A stretch of DNA of 50,376 nucleotides from Pseudomonadota bacterium (GTDB lineage: Bacteria > Pseudomonadota > Alphaproteobacteria > Reyranellales > Reyranellaceae), in the NCBI GenBank assembly GCA_020160955.1, contig JAIUOX010000025.1:1-50376 (forward strand), in the 5' to 3' direction. The notes beneath the pieces are model-generated. The model was given only the letters and a program-made list of their open reading frames with translations. It had not been told where the DNA came from and searched no databases. The translations under genes were made by a program, and so were the position numbers. The first letter of the stretch is position 1. The number at the start of each line of letters is the position of its first letter. Shown piece by piece: positions 8,211 to 16,072 of the stretch.

Positions 8211-9797
8211 CTACTTCTTCGTGACGTTCCAGAACACCGGCACCGGCGCCGTCAGGTTGCCGTCGATGTTGGTGCGGCGCGCCAGCGGCGCGTACCACTG
8301 GCCGACGTTGATGTGCGTCGGGTGATCGACCCAGTACTTCTGGAGATTCTCGACGATCTCCTTCTGCTTGGCCGGGTCGGTCTCCTTGGCGAAGGCGTCG
8401 CGGAACTTCTCGATCGTCGCGTCGCACGGCCAGCCGAACATCGCCTTGTCGCACGAGGCGTTGAAGAAGCCGGCCATCACCGGGTTCAGGATGTCGGCCG
8501 CGACCCACGAGGTCAGGAAGGCGTGCCAGCCACCCTGGCTGGGCGGCTCCTTCTTGACGCGGCGCGCGACCAGCGTCTGCCAGTCCATCGAGATCATGTC
8601 GACCTTGAAGCCGGCCCGCTCCATCTGCGCCTTGGCGACCGGCGCGAGGTTGGTCAGGACCTGCAGGTCGGTCGACTGCATCAGCACGATCGGCGTGCCG
8701 TCGTACTTGGCGTCGGCCAGGATCTGCTTGGCCTTGGCGGCATTGCCGTTCAGCACGTCGGCCATGCCGGCGTCGGTGGCGAGCGGCGTGCCGCACACGA
8801 ACGGCGCCTTGCAGACCTTGAACCACTGCGGATCGCCGATCGTCGCCTTGAGGAAGTCCTCCTGGGCGAAGGCGACGAACACGGCGTGGCGCACCTTCGC
8901 ATCGTCGAACGGCTTGGCCGTGCTGTTGAAGCGGAAGGTGTACTGGTTGCCGGTCGGGTTGAAGTTCAGCAGCTGGATGTTCTTGTCCTTGGCGAGGATC
9001 GGCAGCAGGTCGTGACCCGGCGCCTCCAGCATGTCGACCTCGCCGCTCTGCAGCGCGCCGATCTGGGTCTGCGCGTCGGGGATCCACACCCACTCGACGC
9101 GGTCGAGCTTGACCACCTTGCCGCCGGCCAGGCCCGAGGCCGGCTCGCTGCGCGGCTTGTACTTGGCGTTCTTGACGTAGACGATCTTCTCGCCGGGCTT
9201 CCACTCGTCGCCCTTGAACACGAACGGACCCGAGCCGATCACTTCCTCGGCCTTGATCTGCTGCATCGGGTCGGTTTCGGCCGTCTTCTTCGGCATCATG
9301 AAGGGCACGTTCGACGACGGCTTGCCCAGCGACTGCAGGACCAGGCCGTACGGCTCCTTCATCTTCATCTTGATGGTCTTGGCGTCGGCGGCCTCGAGGC
9401 TCTCGACCGAACCCATCAGCTTCTGGCCCATCGAATCGCGGGCAGCCCAGCGCTTGATCGAGGCGATGCAGTCCTCGGCCGTCACCGGCTGGCCGTTGTG
9501 CCACTCCAGCCCGTCGCGCAGCGTGAAGGTCCAGAGCAGGTTGTCCGGGGTCACGCTGTACTTGTCGACCATCTGGGGCTTCACCTCGAACTTCTCGTCC
9601 ATGGCGAACAGCGTGTCCCAGATCATGTAGCCGTGGTTGCGCTGGATGTAGGCGGTCGTCCAGATCGGATCGAGGATCTTGACGTCCGAGTGCATCACGA
9701 CCTTGAGGGTCTGGGCGCCGGCCGGCGCCGCGGCCATCAGCGCCGCCGCGCTCACCGCGGCAGCAAAGGTGGCGACCGTCTTCCGGATATCGAACAT
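8211..9797 (-). CDS. ABC transporter substrate-binding protein, family 5 (paralogue 2)
   Basis: 528 residues from the ATG at 9797 (GGGAGA about 10 nt upstream). The N-terminus MFDIRKTVATFAAAVSAAAL is a signal peptide with cleavage near APAGAQ. The mature protein parallels its downstream paralogue along its length: LDPIWTTAYIQRNHGYMIWD, WTFTLRDGLEWHNGQPVTAED, ISMDWQTLVARRVKKEP and a C-terminus ending VPVFWNVTKK against VPVMWNIEKK. It is the first gene of the importer operon. Two binding proteins feeding one transporter would broaden its substrate range; this is inference. Confidence 0.92.
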   Translation of the reverse strand: MFDIRKTVATFAAAVSAAALMAAAPAGAQTLKVVMHSDVKILDPIWTTAYIQRNHGYMIWDTLFAMDEKFEVKPQMVDKYSVTPDNLLWTFTLRDGLEWHNGQPVTAEDCIASIKRWAARDSMGQKLMGSVESLEAADAKTIKMKMKEPYGLVLQSLGKPSSNVPFMMPKKTAETDPMQQIKAEEVIGSGPFVFKGDEWKPGEKIVYVKNAKYKPRSEPASGLAGGKVVKLDRVEWVWIPDAQTQIGALQSGEVDMLEAPGHDLLPILAKDKNIQLLNFNPTGNQYTFRFNSTAKPFDDAKVRHAVFVAFAQEDFLKATIGDPQWFKVCKAPFVCGTPLATDAGMADVLNGNAAKAKQILADAKYDGTPIVLMQSTDLQVLTNLAPVAKAQMERAGFKVDMISMDWQTLVARRVKKEPPSQGGWHAFLTSWVAADILNPVMAGFFNASCDKAMFGWPCDATIEKFRDAFAKETDPAKQKEIVENLQKYWVDHPTHINVGQWYAPLARRTNIDGNLTAPVPVFWNVTKK

Positions 9798-9910
9798 CAG
9801 CAACTGTCTCCCTGTGGCAGCGGGCTTCTCTGCAAGAATCGAGCCGCTCGGCCGGACAGTAGCAGTCACCGACCCCTCTCTGGCAAGACGATTCACCGCA
9901 TCGCGCCGTC

Positions 9911-10906
9911 TCAGGGACGGGCCCGCGTCAGCGCTTTCTGGAGGAGTTCGAGAACGCCTTCCGAGGCGGCCGTCGCGACGATGTCGCCGAAGCCCGCCCA
10001 GCTGCCCCTCGTGGCCGCCAGCGGCACCGGGTTGGACTGCTCGAGGTCGCCCACGGTGCGGCCCTCGGGGTCCTTGAGGACCCACTTGATGACGAGCTGG
10101 CCGCGGTTCTCGTCGATCTTGGTCAGGGTGACGTTGCCCTGCACCGAGAACACGTCGTTGCCCGGCGCGTCGACGATCACGATCTTGTTCGACCCGAGCG
10201 CGCGGCGCATGCCCGAGTAGAGCTGCTTGTTGCCGTCCGACGGCGCGCCGGTGACCGGCGCGACCATCACCTTGACCTGCGGCTCCTGCGACTGCGATGC
10301 CGCGGGCTTGGGCGGGGCGGCGCCGGCCGCCGCCATCGCGGTCGCGGTCACCGGGTCGACCGGCTGTTCCTCCGGAACGGTGATACCGGCTGCCACCTGG
10401 CCGAGGCCGCGGGCCTGGAAGTTCGGCGGGCGGCCGATCAGCGTGGCGATGCGCGGCGCGGCCTGCTGGGCGATGCGCGACACCAGCCGCTCGCTTTCCT
10501 CGGCGAAGTCCTCGGGCCGGGCGCGGGTCCGGCTGGTCGCCGGCTCCTGGGTCTTCGGCGCGCCCTCGATGCGCCAATCGATCTGGATCTCGATGCCGTT
10601 GTCGGCATCGCGCGTGCCCATGATGCCGCCGACCTGGATCGGCGCGTCGGCCGGCTGGACCGCGGCGACGATGCCGTAGGCCTGCAGCTCGATCGCCAGC
10701 CCGGCGGCGACGCGCTGGCCCATGCCGGGCGACATGTTGCGCGGCGCGCCGATCGCCACCTCGACCTTGTCGCGCAGCGGGCGGCGCGGCTGGTACTCCG
10801 ACTCGTCGCGTTCGAAGGCGCGCGGCGGCGGCGCGCAGGCGGTCACGAGCGCCGACACCAGCGCGACCAGCAGCAGGCCGGCGGCGCGCCTCACAGCAGG
10901 GCGCAT
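9911..10906 (-). CDS. predicted lipoprotein of unknown function
   Basis: 331 residues with a lipoprotein signal: basic MRPAVRR, hydrophobic stretch, and lipobox LVTAC with the acylated Cys at about residue 24. The mature region has two similar-looking halves joined by a proline/alanine-rich linker at about residues 190-215. I recognise no catalytic motif; it could be an envelope assembly or transport-associated lipoprotein. It lies downstream of lgt, the enzyme that would lipidate it, in the same minus-strand run. Its start codon lies inside a putative 22-codon ORF, suggesting coupled translation. Confidence 0.75.
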   Translation of the reverse strand: MRPAVRRAAGLLLVALVSALVTACAPPPRAFERDESEYQPRRPLRDKVEVAIGAPRNMSPGMGQRVAAGLAIELQAYGIVAAVQPADAPIQVGGIMGTRDADNGIEIQIDWRIEGAPKTQEPATSRTRARPEDFAEESERLVSRIAQQAAPRIATLIGRPPNFQARGLGQVAAGITVPEEQPVDPVTATAMAAAGAAPPKPAASQSQEPQVKVMVAPVTGAPSDGNKQLYSGMRRALGSNKIVIVDAPGNDVFSVQGNVTLTKIDENRGQLVIKWVLKDPEGRTVGDLEQSNPVPLAATRGSWAGFGDIVATAASEGVLELLQKALTRARP

Positions 10907-10959
10907 GTCGCGACCACGCCGAGCAGGCAGCAGAACATCAGGATGATCAGGTAAGGCAC
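10891..10959 (-). CDS. candidate 22-residue hydrophobic peptide
   Basis: A GTG start one base after the pgeF stop opens a 22-codon frame reading VPYLIILMFCCLLGVVATCA then LL and TGA (GTG read as Met). The peptide is almost entirely hydrophobic and could form one membrane helix. It contains three cysteines. The last 16 bases overlap the start of the lipoprotein gene. The frame may be a real small protein or only a leader that carries ribosomes from pgeF to the lipoprotein gene. There is no clear Shine-Dalgarno beyond coupling to pgeF. Confidence 0.4.
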   Translation of the reverse strand: MPYLIILMFCCLLGVVATCALL

Positions 10960-10960
10960 G

Positions 10961-11728
10961 TCAGGTCCCGAGCGCGATGGCCGACAGGCCCCGTCCGTAG
11001 TCGCGCACGCCGTTCAGCGTGTTGCGGCGATAGCTGAAGAACTCGTCCTCGCCGGCCCGCGTGTCGTGGCCGGTCGCGCTGGCGGCGACGCCGGCCCTCG
11101 CCAGCCGCTGCAGCAGGTAGCCCGGCAGGTCGAACATGAAATGCCCGGCCCGCGTCGACGGGCCGAAGAACCGCTGGTTGGCCGCGTCCTGCGCGAGGAA
11201 CGGCGCGGGAAACTCCGGTCCGACCTCGTACGAAGCGCCGGCGATGCAGGGACCGATCACGGCGTGCACCCGCTCGCGTCGCGCGCCCAGCGCCTCCATG
11301 GCGGCCAGCGTGGTGTCGGTGACGCCGCCCAGCGCGCCCTTCCAGCCGGCATGGGCGGCGCCGATGACGCGCGCCTCGGGGTCGGCGAACAGCACCGGCG
11401 CGCAGTCGGCCGACAGCACGCCCAGCACCACGCCCGGCCGGTCGGTGACCAGCGCGTCGGCCTTGGGCGCGCCCGGCGAGGTCCAGCGGTGGTCGGCGAC
11501 GGTCAGCACGTCGGTCGAATGGATCTGGTGCACCGTCAGGAGATCGGTCTCGCCGAGGGCGAACTCGGCCGCGGCGCGGCGGCGGTTCTCCTTCACGTTG
11601 TCCGGGCTGTCGCCCGAGCCGTAGCCGCAGTTCAGCGAGCTGTAGAGCCCCTCGCTCACGCCGCCGCGGCGCGTGAAGAAGCGGTGCTGCACGCCGTCGA
11701 GTTGGGCCAGGGCGCGAGCTTGGATCAT
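10961..11728 (-). CDS. pgeF: peptidoglycan editing factor PgeF (laccase-domain, YfiH family)
   Basis: 255 residues. Family motifs with the conserved His/Cys/His site are visible: TVHQIHSTDV, LSADCAPVLFAD and GAAHAGWKGALGG, followed by GPCIAGASYEVG. PgeF removes mis-incorporated amino acids from muropeptide precursors; relatives also act on purine nucleosides. The ATG at 11728 overlaps the stop of the upstream methyltransferase gene in ATGA, showing an operon. Confidence 0.93.
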   Translation of the reverse strand: MIQARALAQLDGVQHRFFTRRGGVSEGLYSSLNCGYGSGDSPDNVKENRRRAAAEFALGETDLLTVHQIHSTDVLTVADHRWTSPGAPKADALVTDRPGVVLGVLSADCAPVLFADPEARVIGAAHAGWKGALGGVTDTTLAAMEALGARRERVHAVIGPCIAGASYEVGPEFPAPFLAQDAANQRFFGPSTRAGHFMFDLPGYLLQRLARAGVAASATGHDTRAGEDEFFSYRRNTLNGVRDYGRGLSAIALGT

Positions 11729-12825
11729 GGAGCGGGTAAATCCGGGGGGCTGTCCGAGAAACCGGCCGGTGCGGCGCTTCTGTCGTCGCCCACGGCCAAC
11801 ACGCGGAACAAGGTGCCCATTTGGTCGGGGGCGATCAAGCGGGCCATCGCCGCATCGATCGCCGCGCCCTGCGCTGCGGTGGCGCGGGCCTTGAGCGCGG
11901 CGGCGCGCGGCGCGATGCCGAGCCGCCGCAGGAAGTCGCCCTGGCCGACCGGCCCGAAGGTCGGCCGCCCGGTGGCGCGGGCCAGCGCGGCGAAATCGAC
12001 TAGCGCGCTGAGGTCGGTCTCGCCTGGCCGGTCGAGGATGCCGGTGCCGCGATGGCCGCGCACCGCCTGCAGCGAGGCGCCCAGCGCGCCGTCGCGGCCG
12101 TAGTCGATCAGCAGCGCCCAGCCGCCCTGCTCGGCCAGCCGCCGGCCGAGCGACGCGGCGACCGACAGGCCGGCCTCGCACAGTTCGGCCTGCGCGCCGG
12201 TCGTGGCGCCGGGCAGGGTCGCCTCGAGCGCGCCGGCCCACGCGGTGACGCCGGGCGCCAGCGCCAGCCGCAGCGTCTCGCCGTCCTCGGCCAGCCCGAC
12301 CATGCGCTCGCGCCAGCCGGCGTCGGTGCGCTCGAACTGGCGGACCGGCAGGGCGTCGAAGAACTCGTTGGCGACCAGCAGCGTCGGACCGGCCGGTACG
12401 TCGTCGAGGCGCGCGTGCCAGGTCGGGCGATGGGCCGACAGCGCGGTGGCCTGCAGGGCGCGCAGCGGCTCGTTGATCTCGACGAGGTGCAGGTCGAGCG
12501 CCGCGTGGAAGCCCGGCACGCCGCGCGTGGCGCGCAGCGCGTCGGCCATCAGCGTGCCGCGGCCGGGCCCCAGCTCGACCAGCCGAACCGGGGCGGGCCG
12601 TCCCATCGCCAGCCAGCGCTCGGCCAGCCAGGCACCGATCAACTCGCCGAACATCTGCGAGATCTCGGGCGCCGTGGTGAAGTCGCCGGCCGCGCCGACC
12701 GGCAGCGCGCGGCGATAGTAGCCGAGCCGCGGATGGGCCATCGCCTCGGCCATGAAGTCGGCCAGCGAGATCGGGCCGGTGAGCGCGATGCGCCGCGCGA
12801 TGAGCCGGCCGAGCTCGGTGGTCAT
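11725..12825 (-). CDS. MidA/NDUFAF7 family SAM-dependent methyltransferase
   Basis: 366 residues. The conserved family pieces are HPRLGYYRRALPVGAAGDFT, the DFTTAPEISQMFGELIG segment, the SAM-binding VELGPGRGTLMADALR and LLVANEFFDALPVRQF. Its mitochondrial homologue NDUFAF7 methylates an arginine of a complex I subunit, so a similar role in NADH dehydrogenase assembly is likely by family. It lies between lgt and pgeF. Confidence 0.9.
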   Translation of the reverse strand: MTTELGRLIARRIALTGPISLADFMAEAMAHPRLGYYRRALPVGAAGDFTTAPEISQMFGELIGAWLAERWLAMGRPAPVRLVELGPGRGTLMADALRATRGVPGFHAALDLHLVEINEPLRALQATALSAHRPTWHARLDDVPAGPTLLVANEFFDALPVRQFERTDAGWRERMVGLAEDGETLRLALAPGVTAWAGALEATLPGATTGAQAELCEAGLSVAASLGRRLAEQGGWALLIDYGRDGALGASLQAVRGHRGTGILDRPGETDLSALVDFAALARATGRPTFGPVGQGDFLRRLGIAPRAAALKARATAAQGAAIDAAMARLIAPDQMGTLFRVLAVGDDRSAAPAGFSDSPPDLPAP

Positions 12826-12848
12826 TGTCCCCCCGTCGACGAAGACGC

Positions 12849-12884
12849 CGACACCTCCCCCTGCTGTCGCAGGGGGAGGAAAGG
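12849..12884. repeat. short palindromic repeat, second family (single unit)
   Basis: An inverted repeat of the form ACACCTCCCC, an inner CTG...CAG, then GGGGAGGAAAGG, in the gap between lgt and midA. The same unit, reversed, appears at 48441-48473, and a diverged one at 48545-48578. It therefore belongs to a dispersed repeat family. Confidence 0.55.
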
Positions 12885-12898
12885 AAACGCGATCAAGG

Positions 12899-13711
12899 TC
12901 ACGCGACAGGCGGCCGACGGTAGGCGCGCACGATCAGGCCGGCGCCGACCAGCAGGACCGGCAGCGACAGCACCATGCCCATGGTGACCGGTCCCCACAG
13001 GTAGCCGAGGTGCGCGTCGGGCTCGCGGAACAGCTCGCCGACGATGCGCGCCAGGGCATAGCCGCAGGCGAAGGTGCCGGTCAGCAGGCCGGGCCGCCGC
13101 CTGCCGTCGCTCAGGCGCCACACCAGCAGCATCACCGCGAACAGCACGACGCCCTCGAAGAACGCCTGGTAGAGCTGGCTGGGGTGACGCGGCAGCGGCC
13201 CGCCGCGCGGGAACACCATGGCCCACGCGACGTCGGTGGTGCGGCCCCACAACTCGCCGTTGATGAAGTTGGCCAGCCGGCCGAAGAACAGGCCGATCGG
13301 CGAGACGATCGCCAGCAGGTCGCCGAGCTGGAACGGGTCGACCTTGTTGCGCAGCGAGAACCAGATCGTCGCGACGATGACGCCCAGGAAGCCGCCGTGG
13401 AACGACATGCCGCCTTCCCACAGCGTCAGGATCGAGGCCGGGTTCGCGAGGTAGAAGCCCGGCTTGTAGAACAGCACGTAGCCCAGCCGGCCGCCGAGGA
13501 TCACGCCCAGCGCCGCCCACAGCAGGAAATCGTCGATCTTGGCCGGCGTCAGCACCTTGGGCGGCTGCTCGCACAGCCGGCGCACGATCTGCCAGCCGGC
13601 GACCAGGCCGGCGATGTAGGCGAGCGCGTACCAGCGGATCGACAGCGGCCCGAGATGCAGCAGCACCGGGTCGATCTCGGGGTAGGGGATCACCGACGGG
13701 AGGAGGGTCAT
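12899..13711 (-). CDS. lgt: prolipoprotein diacylglyceryl transferase
   Basis: 270 residues, a polytopic inner-membrane enzyme that transfers diacylglycerol from phosphatidylglycerol to the lipobox cysteine of prolipoproteins. The signature motifs are present: SIRWYALAYIAGL, LGGRLGYVLFY, GMSFHGGFLG, the GRLANFINGELWGR Lgt signature, and HPSQLYQAFFEG. The substrate lipoprotein encoded 2 kb downstream shares the minus-strand cluster. A TATAAG hexamer lies about 10 bp before the ATG but has no good -35 partner. Confidence 0.97.
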   Translation of the reverse strand: MTLLPSVIPYPEIDPVLLHLGPLSIRWYALAYIAGLVAGWQIVRRLCEQPPKVLTPAKIDDFLLWAALGVILGGRLGYVLFYKPGFYLANPASILTLWEGGMSFHGGFLGVIVATIWFSLRNKVDPFQLGDLLAIVSPIGLFFGRLANFINGELWGRTTDVAWAMVFPRGGPLPRHPSQLYQAFFEGVVLFAVMLLVWRLSDGRRRPGLLTGTFACGYALARIVGELFREPDAHLGYLWGPVTMGMVLSLPVLLVGAGLIVRAYRRPPVA

Positions 13712-13729
13712 GGGGGCCGCTTATACCCC

Positions 13730-13768
13730 AAAATCGGCGCGGCGCCGGTCTGGGGGGACCGGCGCCGC
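13730..13768 (-). terminator. intrinsic terminator candidate after the YbjN-type gene
   Basis: A perfect 12-bp stem GCGGCGCCGGTC/GACCGGCGCCGC with a 6-nt loop at 13739-13768. On the minus strand a run of four T follows after a 5-nt gap. It is placed between the YbjN-type gene and lgt. Confidence 0.5.
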
Positions 13769-13841
13769 TAAGGACATTCCAACTTACAGAGACTTTTTTT
13801 GTTTCTGCGTTTGAGAGGGGGCGTCGGAGGTCCTTTTTCGC

Positions 13842-14351
13842 TCAGGCTTCGCCGACCGTCTCGAGGATCGAGGCGGTCAGGGCGTCGAGGGGCGTCTTGC
13901 CGGCCCACACGACATACTGAAAGGCAGGGTAGAAGCGCTCGCTCTCGCTGATCGCCACTTCGACCAGGTCGTTGAGCTGCTCGGGCATCAGGCCGGTCGT
14001 GCCGCGCAACGGGATGGCGTGGCGGAACATCGGCAGGCCTTCGTCGGTCCACAGGTCGAAGTGGCCGAGCCACATCTTCTCGTTGATCAACGCCAGCAGC
14101 ACGTGGATGTCGTTGTGCCGCTCGGTCGGGATGCGGACATCGTAGGCGCAGGTGAAGTGCAGCGCCTCGACGTCGTCGCGCCAGCTGAAGAACATGCGGT
14201 AGTCGCACCAGCGGCCGGCGACCTCGACGGCGATCTCGCGGTCCGAGGTCCGGTCGAACGGCCAGTCGTTGGCGGACACGACCCTCTCGATCATCTCGAG
14301 CGGATTGAGATCGGCTTTCCGTCTTGTCCGCTCGTGTCTCGATAAAGCCAT
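13842..14351 (-). CDS. YbjN domain-containing protein
   Basis: 169 residues from the ATG at 14351, which has GGGGAG 6 nt upstream; the frame is open further but lacks an equally good start. The protein has the YbjN fold pattern: NPLEMIERVVSANDWPFDR, then ISESERFYPAFQYVVWAGKT near the C-terminus. YbjN proteins resemble type III secretion chaperones and affect stress and motility phenotypes in enterobacteria; the role in alphaproteobacteria is unclear. It is a single gene, divergent from the cyanate operon. Confidence 0.8.
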   Translation of the reverse strand: MALSRHERTRRKADLNPLEMIERVVSANDWPFDRTSDREIAVEVAGRWCDYRMFFSWRDDVEALHFTCAYDVRIPTERHNDIHVLLALINEKMWLGHFDLWTDEGLPMFRHAIPLRGTTGLMPEQLNDLVEVAISESERFYPAFQYVVWAGKTPLDALTASILETVGEA

Positions 14352-14476
14352 CGACCGCTCCCCAACCATTTCCGCAGTGCGACCCCGAGGGTGGGCGCTT
14401 TTTTCGCGGCTGGCCGACATATCGTGGTGGGTACCCAACAACCCACAAGCGATAGACTGCCATAAGGCTGACTCAC

Positions 14477-14496
14477 GCTGCAACATCAATTGCGGC
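14477..14496. promoter_or_regulatory. inverted repeat, possible activator site
   Basis: GCTGCAA-N6-TTGCGGC, matching in 6 of 7 arm positions, about 165-180 bp upstream of the sigma-54 promoter. This is the usual distance for an enhancer-binding protein such as NtrC. The half-site spacing is one base shorter than the classic GCAC-N7-GTGC NtrC site, so the regulator is uncertain. Confidence 0.4.
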
Positions 14497-14657
14497 GGTA
14501 AAATGGGGAAAGAGTCAGGGATTCCATCGATTTAATCCCCAGAGTTCAGATTCGAATCGCGAAAATTCCGCGAGACGAATCGGGAAATCTGCCAATTATT
14601 TAGGCAGTCTCGCGGGATCGCTTCAGTCCGACTCCAGATTTCGCGGGGTCTGCAGGC

Positions 14658-14674
14658 TTGGCACATGCCTTGCG
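14658..14674 (+). promoter_or_regulatory. sigma-54 (-24/-12) promoter of the cyanate operon
   Basis: TTGGCAC-N5-TTGCG, with GG at 14660-14661 and GC at 14672-14673 separated by exactly 10 bp. This is a full match to the RpoN consensus. The expected start of transcription is near 14684, about 20 bp before the ATG of the binding-protein gene. Confidence 0.85.
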
Positions 14675-14705
14675 TTTTCGGCCTCCAAGAAGAACCGGAG
14701 GCACG

Positions 14706-16070
14706 ATGTTCAAGGACCCGTTCGACCCCAAGACCCTGCTCGGCCGGCGCTGCGGCTGCGGCGGCAACCACGCCGCCTCGGACCACGACCGGCTGGCGGC
14801 CAGCGCCGTCCCGGCGAGCGAGGAGGCGCGCTGGACCCGGGTGGTCGACGCCGCCGTCCTGCGCGCCGTCTTCCCGGTCGACGCCCAGCGCCGCCTGTTC
14901 CTGAAGAAGGTCGGCGCCGCCACCGCGATGGCCGCGATCTCCTCGGTGTTCCCGCTGGCCGCCGCCCGCGAGGCCTTTGCCCAGGGCGGCGCGCCCGAGA
15001 AGAAGGACCTCAAGGTCGGCTTCATCCCGATCACCTGCGCCACGCCGATCATCATGGCCCACCCGATGGGCTTCTATTCGAAGCAGGGGCTGAACGTCGA
15101 AGTGGTCAAGACGGCCGGCTGGGCGGTGATCCGCGACAAGTCTCTGGCCAAGGAATACGACGCCTCGCACATGCTGTCGCCGATGCCGCTCGCCATCTCG
15201 CTGGGCGTCGGCTCGAACCCGGTGCCGTGGACCATGCCGGCGATCGAGAACATCAACGGCCAGGCGATCACGCTGGCCATGAAGCACAAGGACAAGCGCA
15301 ACCCGAAGGACTGGAAGGGCTTCCGCTTCGCCGTGCCGTTCGACTACTCGATGCACAACTACCTGCTGCGCTACTACGTGGCGGAGGCCGGGCTCGATCC
15401 CGACAAGGACATCCAGATCCGTTCGGTGCCGCCGCCGGAGATGGTCGCCAACCTGCGCGCCGACAACATCGACGGCTACCTCGGCCCCGACCCGTTCAAC
15501 CAGCGCGCCGTGTTCGACGGCGTCGGCTTCATCCACCTGCTGACCAAGGAACTGTGGGACGGCCACCCGTGCTGCGCGTTCACGGTCAGCAAGGAGTTCG
15601 CGACCCAGAACCCGAACTCCTACCGCGCGCTCCTGAAGTCGATCATCGACGCCACGACCTACGCGTCGAAGCAGGAGAACCGCAAGGAGATCGCCAAGGC
15701 GATCGCGCCGGCCAACTACCTGAACCAGCCCGAGACGGTGCTCGAGCAGGTCCTCACCGGGACCTACGCCGACGGCCTCGGCAACGTGAAGAAGGATCCC
15801 AACCGCATCGACTTCGACCCGTTCCCGTGGAACCAGTTCGCGATCTGGATCCTCAGCCAGATGAAGCGCTGGGGCCAGCTCAAGGGTGACGTCGACTACG
15901 CCAAGGTCGCGGCGGAGGTGTTCCTCGCCACCGACACCGCGGCGATGATGAAGGAGATGGGCCTGACCCCGCCGGACCCGTCGAAGAAGTCGATCGTCGT
16001 GATGGGCAAGCCGTTCGACCCGGCCAAGGCCAACGAGTACGTCGAGAGCTTCGCGATCAAGCGGACCTGA
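14706..16070 (+). CDS. nitrate/cyanate-type ABC transporter substrate-binding protein (NrtA/CynA family)
   Basis: 454 residues; the ATG at 14706 follows CGGAGG. Residues 1-60 form an unusual extension with CGCGGNH (C16, C18, H22) and a nearby DHD. Then comes a twin-arginine signal, QRRLFLKKVG at residues 61-70, with a hydrophobic core and cleavage near EAFAQ. The mature part is of the NrtA/CmpA type: VGFIPITCATPIIMAHPMGF, YDASHMLSPMPLAISLGVG and VPPPEMVANLRADNIDGYLG. A cyanase gene ends the operon, so cyanate is the most likely ligand, with nitrate, nitrite or bicarbonate as family alternatives. Folding and export of a cofactor-like N-terminus through Tat is inference. Confidence 0.9.
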   Translation: MFKDPFDPKTLLGRRCGCGGNHAASDHDRLAASAVPASEEARWTRVVDAAVLRAVFPVDAQRRLFLKKVGAATAMAAISSVFPLAAAREAFAQGGAPEKKDLKVGFIPITCATPIIMAHPMGFYSKQGLNVEVVKTAGWAVIRDKSLAKEYDASHMLSPMPLAISLGVGSNPVPWTMPAIENINGQAITLAMKHKDKRNPKDWKGFRFAVPFDYSMHNYLLRYYVAEAGLDPDKDIQIRSVPPPEMVANLRADNIDGYLGPDPFNQRAVFDGVGFIHLLTKELWDGHPCCAFTVSKEFATQNPNSYRALLKSIIDATTYASKQENRKEIAKAIAPANYLNQPETVLEQVLTGTYADGLGNVKKDPNRIDFDPFPWNQFAIWILSQMKRWGQLKGDVDYAKVAAEVFLATDTAAMMKEMGLTPPDPSKKSIVVMGKPFDPAKANEYVESFAIKRT

Positions 16071-16072
16071 CC

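Larger units (their letters stand above)
14352..14705. other. 354-bp divergent regulatory region before the cyanate operon
   Basis: No gene is visible here. It is markedly more AT-rich than the surrounding coding DNA and holds a sigma-54 promoter (14658-14674), a 20-bp inverted repeat (14477-14496) and a smaller dyad CTGCC-N9-GGCAG at 14589-14607. This is a suitable layout for an activator bound upstream with DNA bending toward the promoter. Confidence 0.7.

Noticed and set aside
13780..13800. Seven-T run on the plus strand as a terminator
   Set aside because: No stable stem lies directly before it, and there is no plus-strand gene upstream.
14477..14496. Calling the inverted repeat a definite NtrC site
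   Set aside because: Half-sites are GCAA rather than GCAC and the spacing is one base short, so only a possible activator site is claimed.
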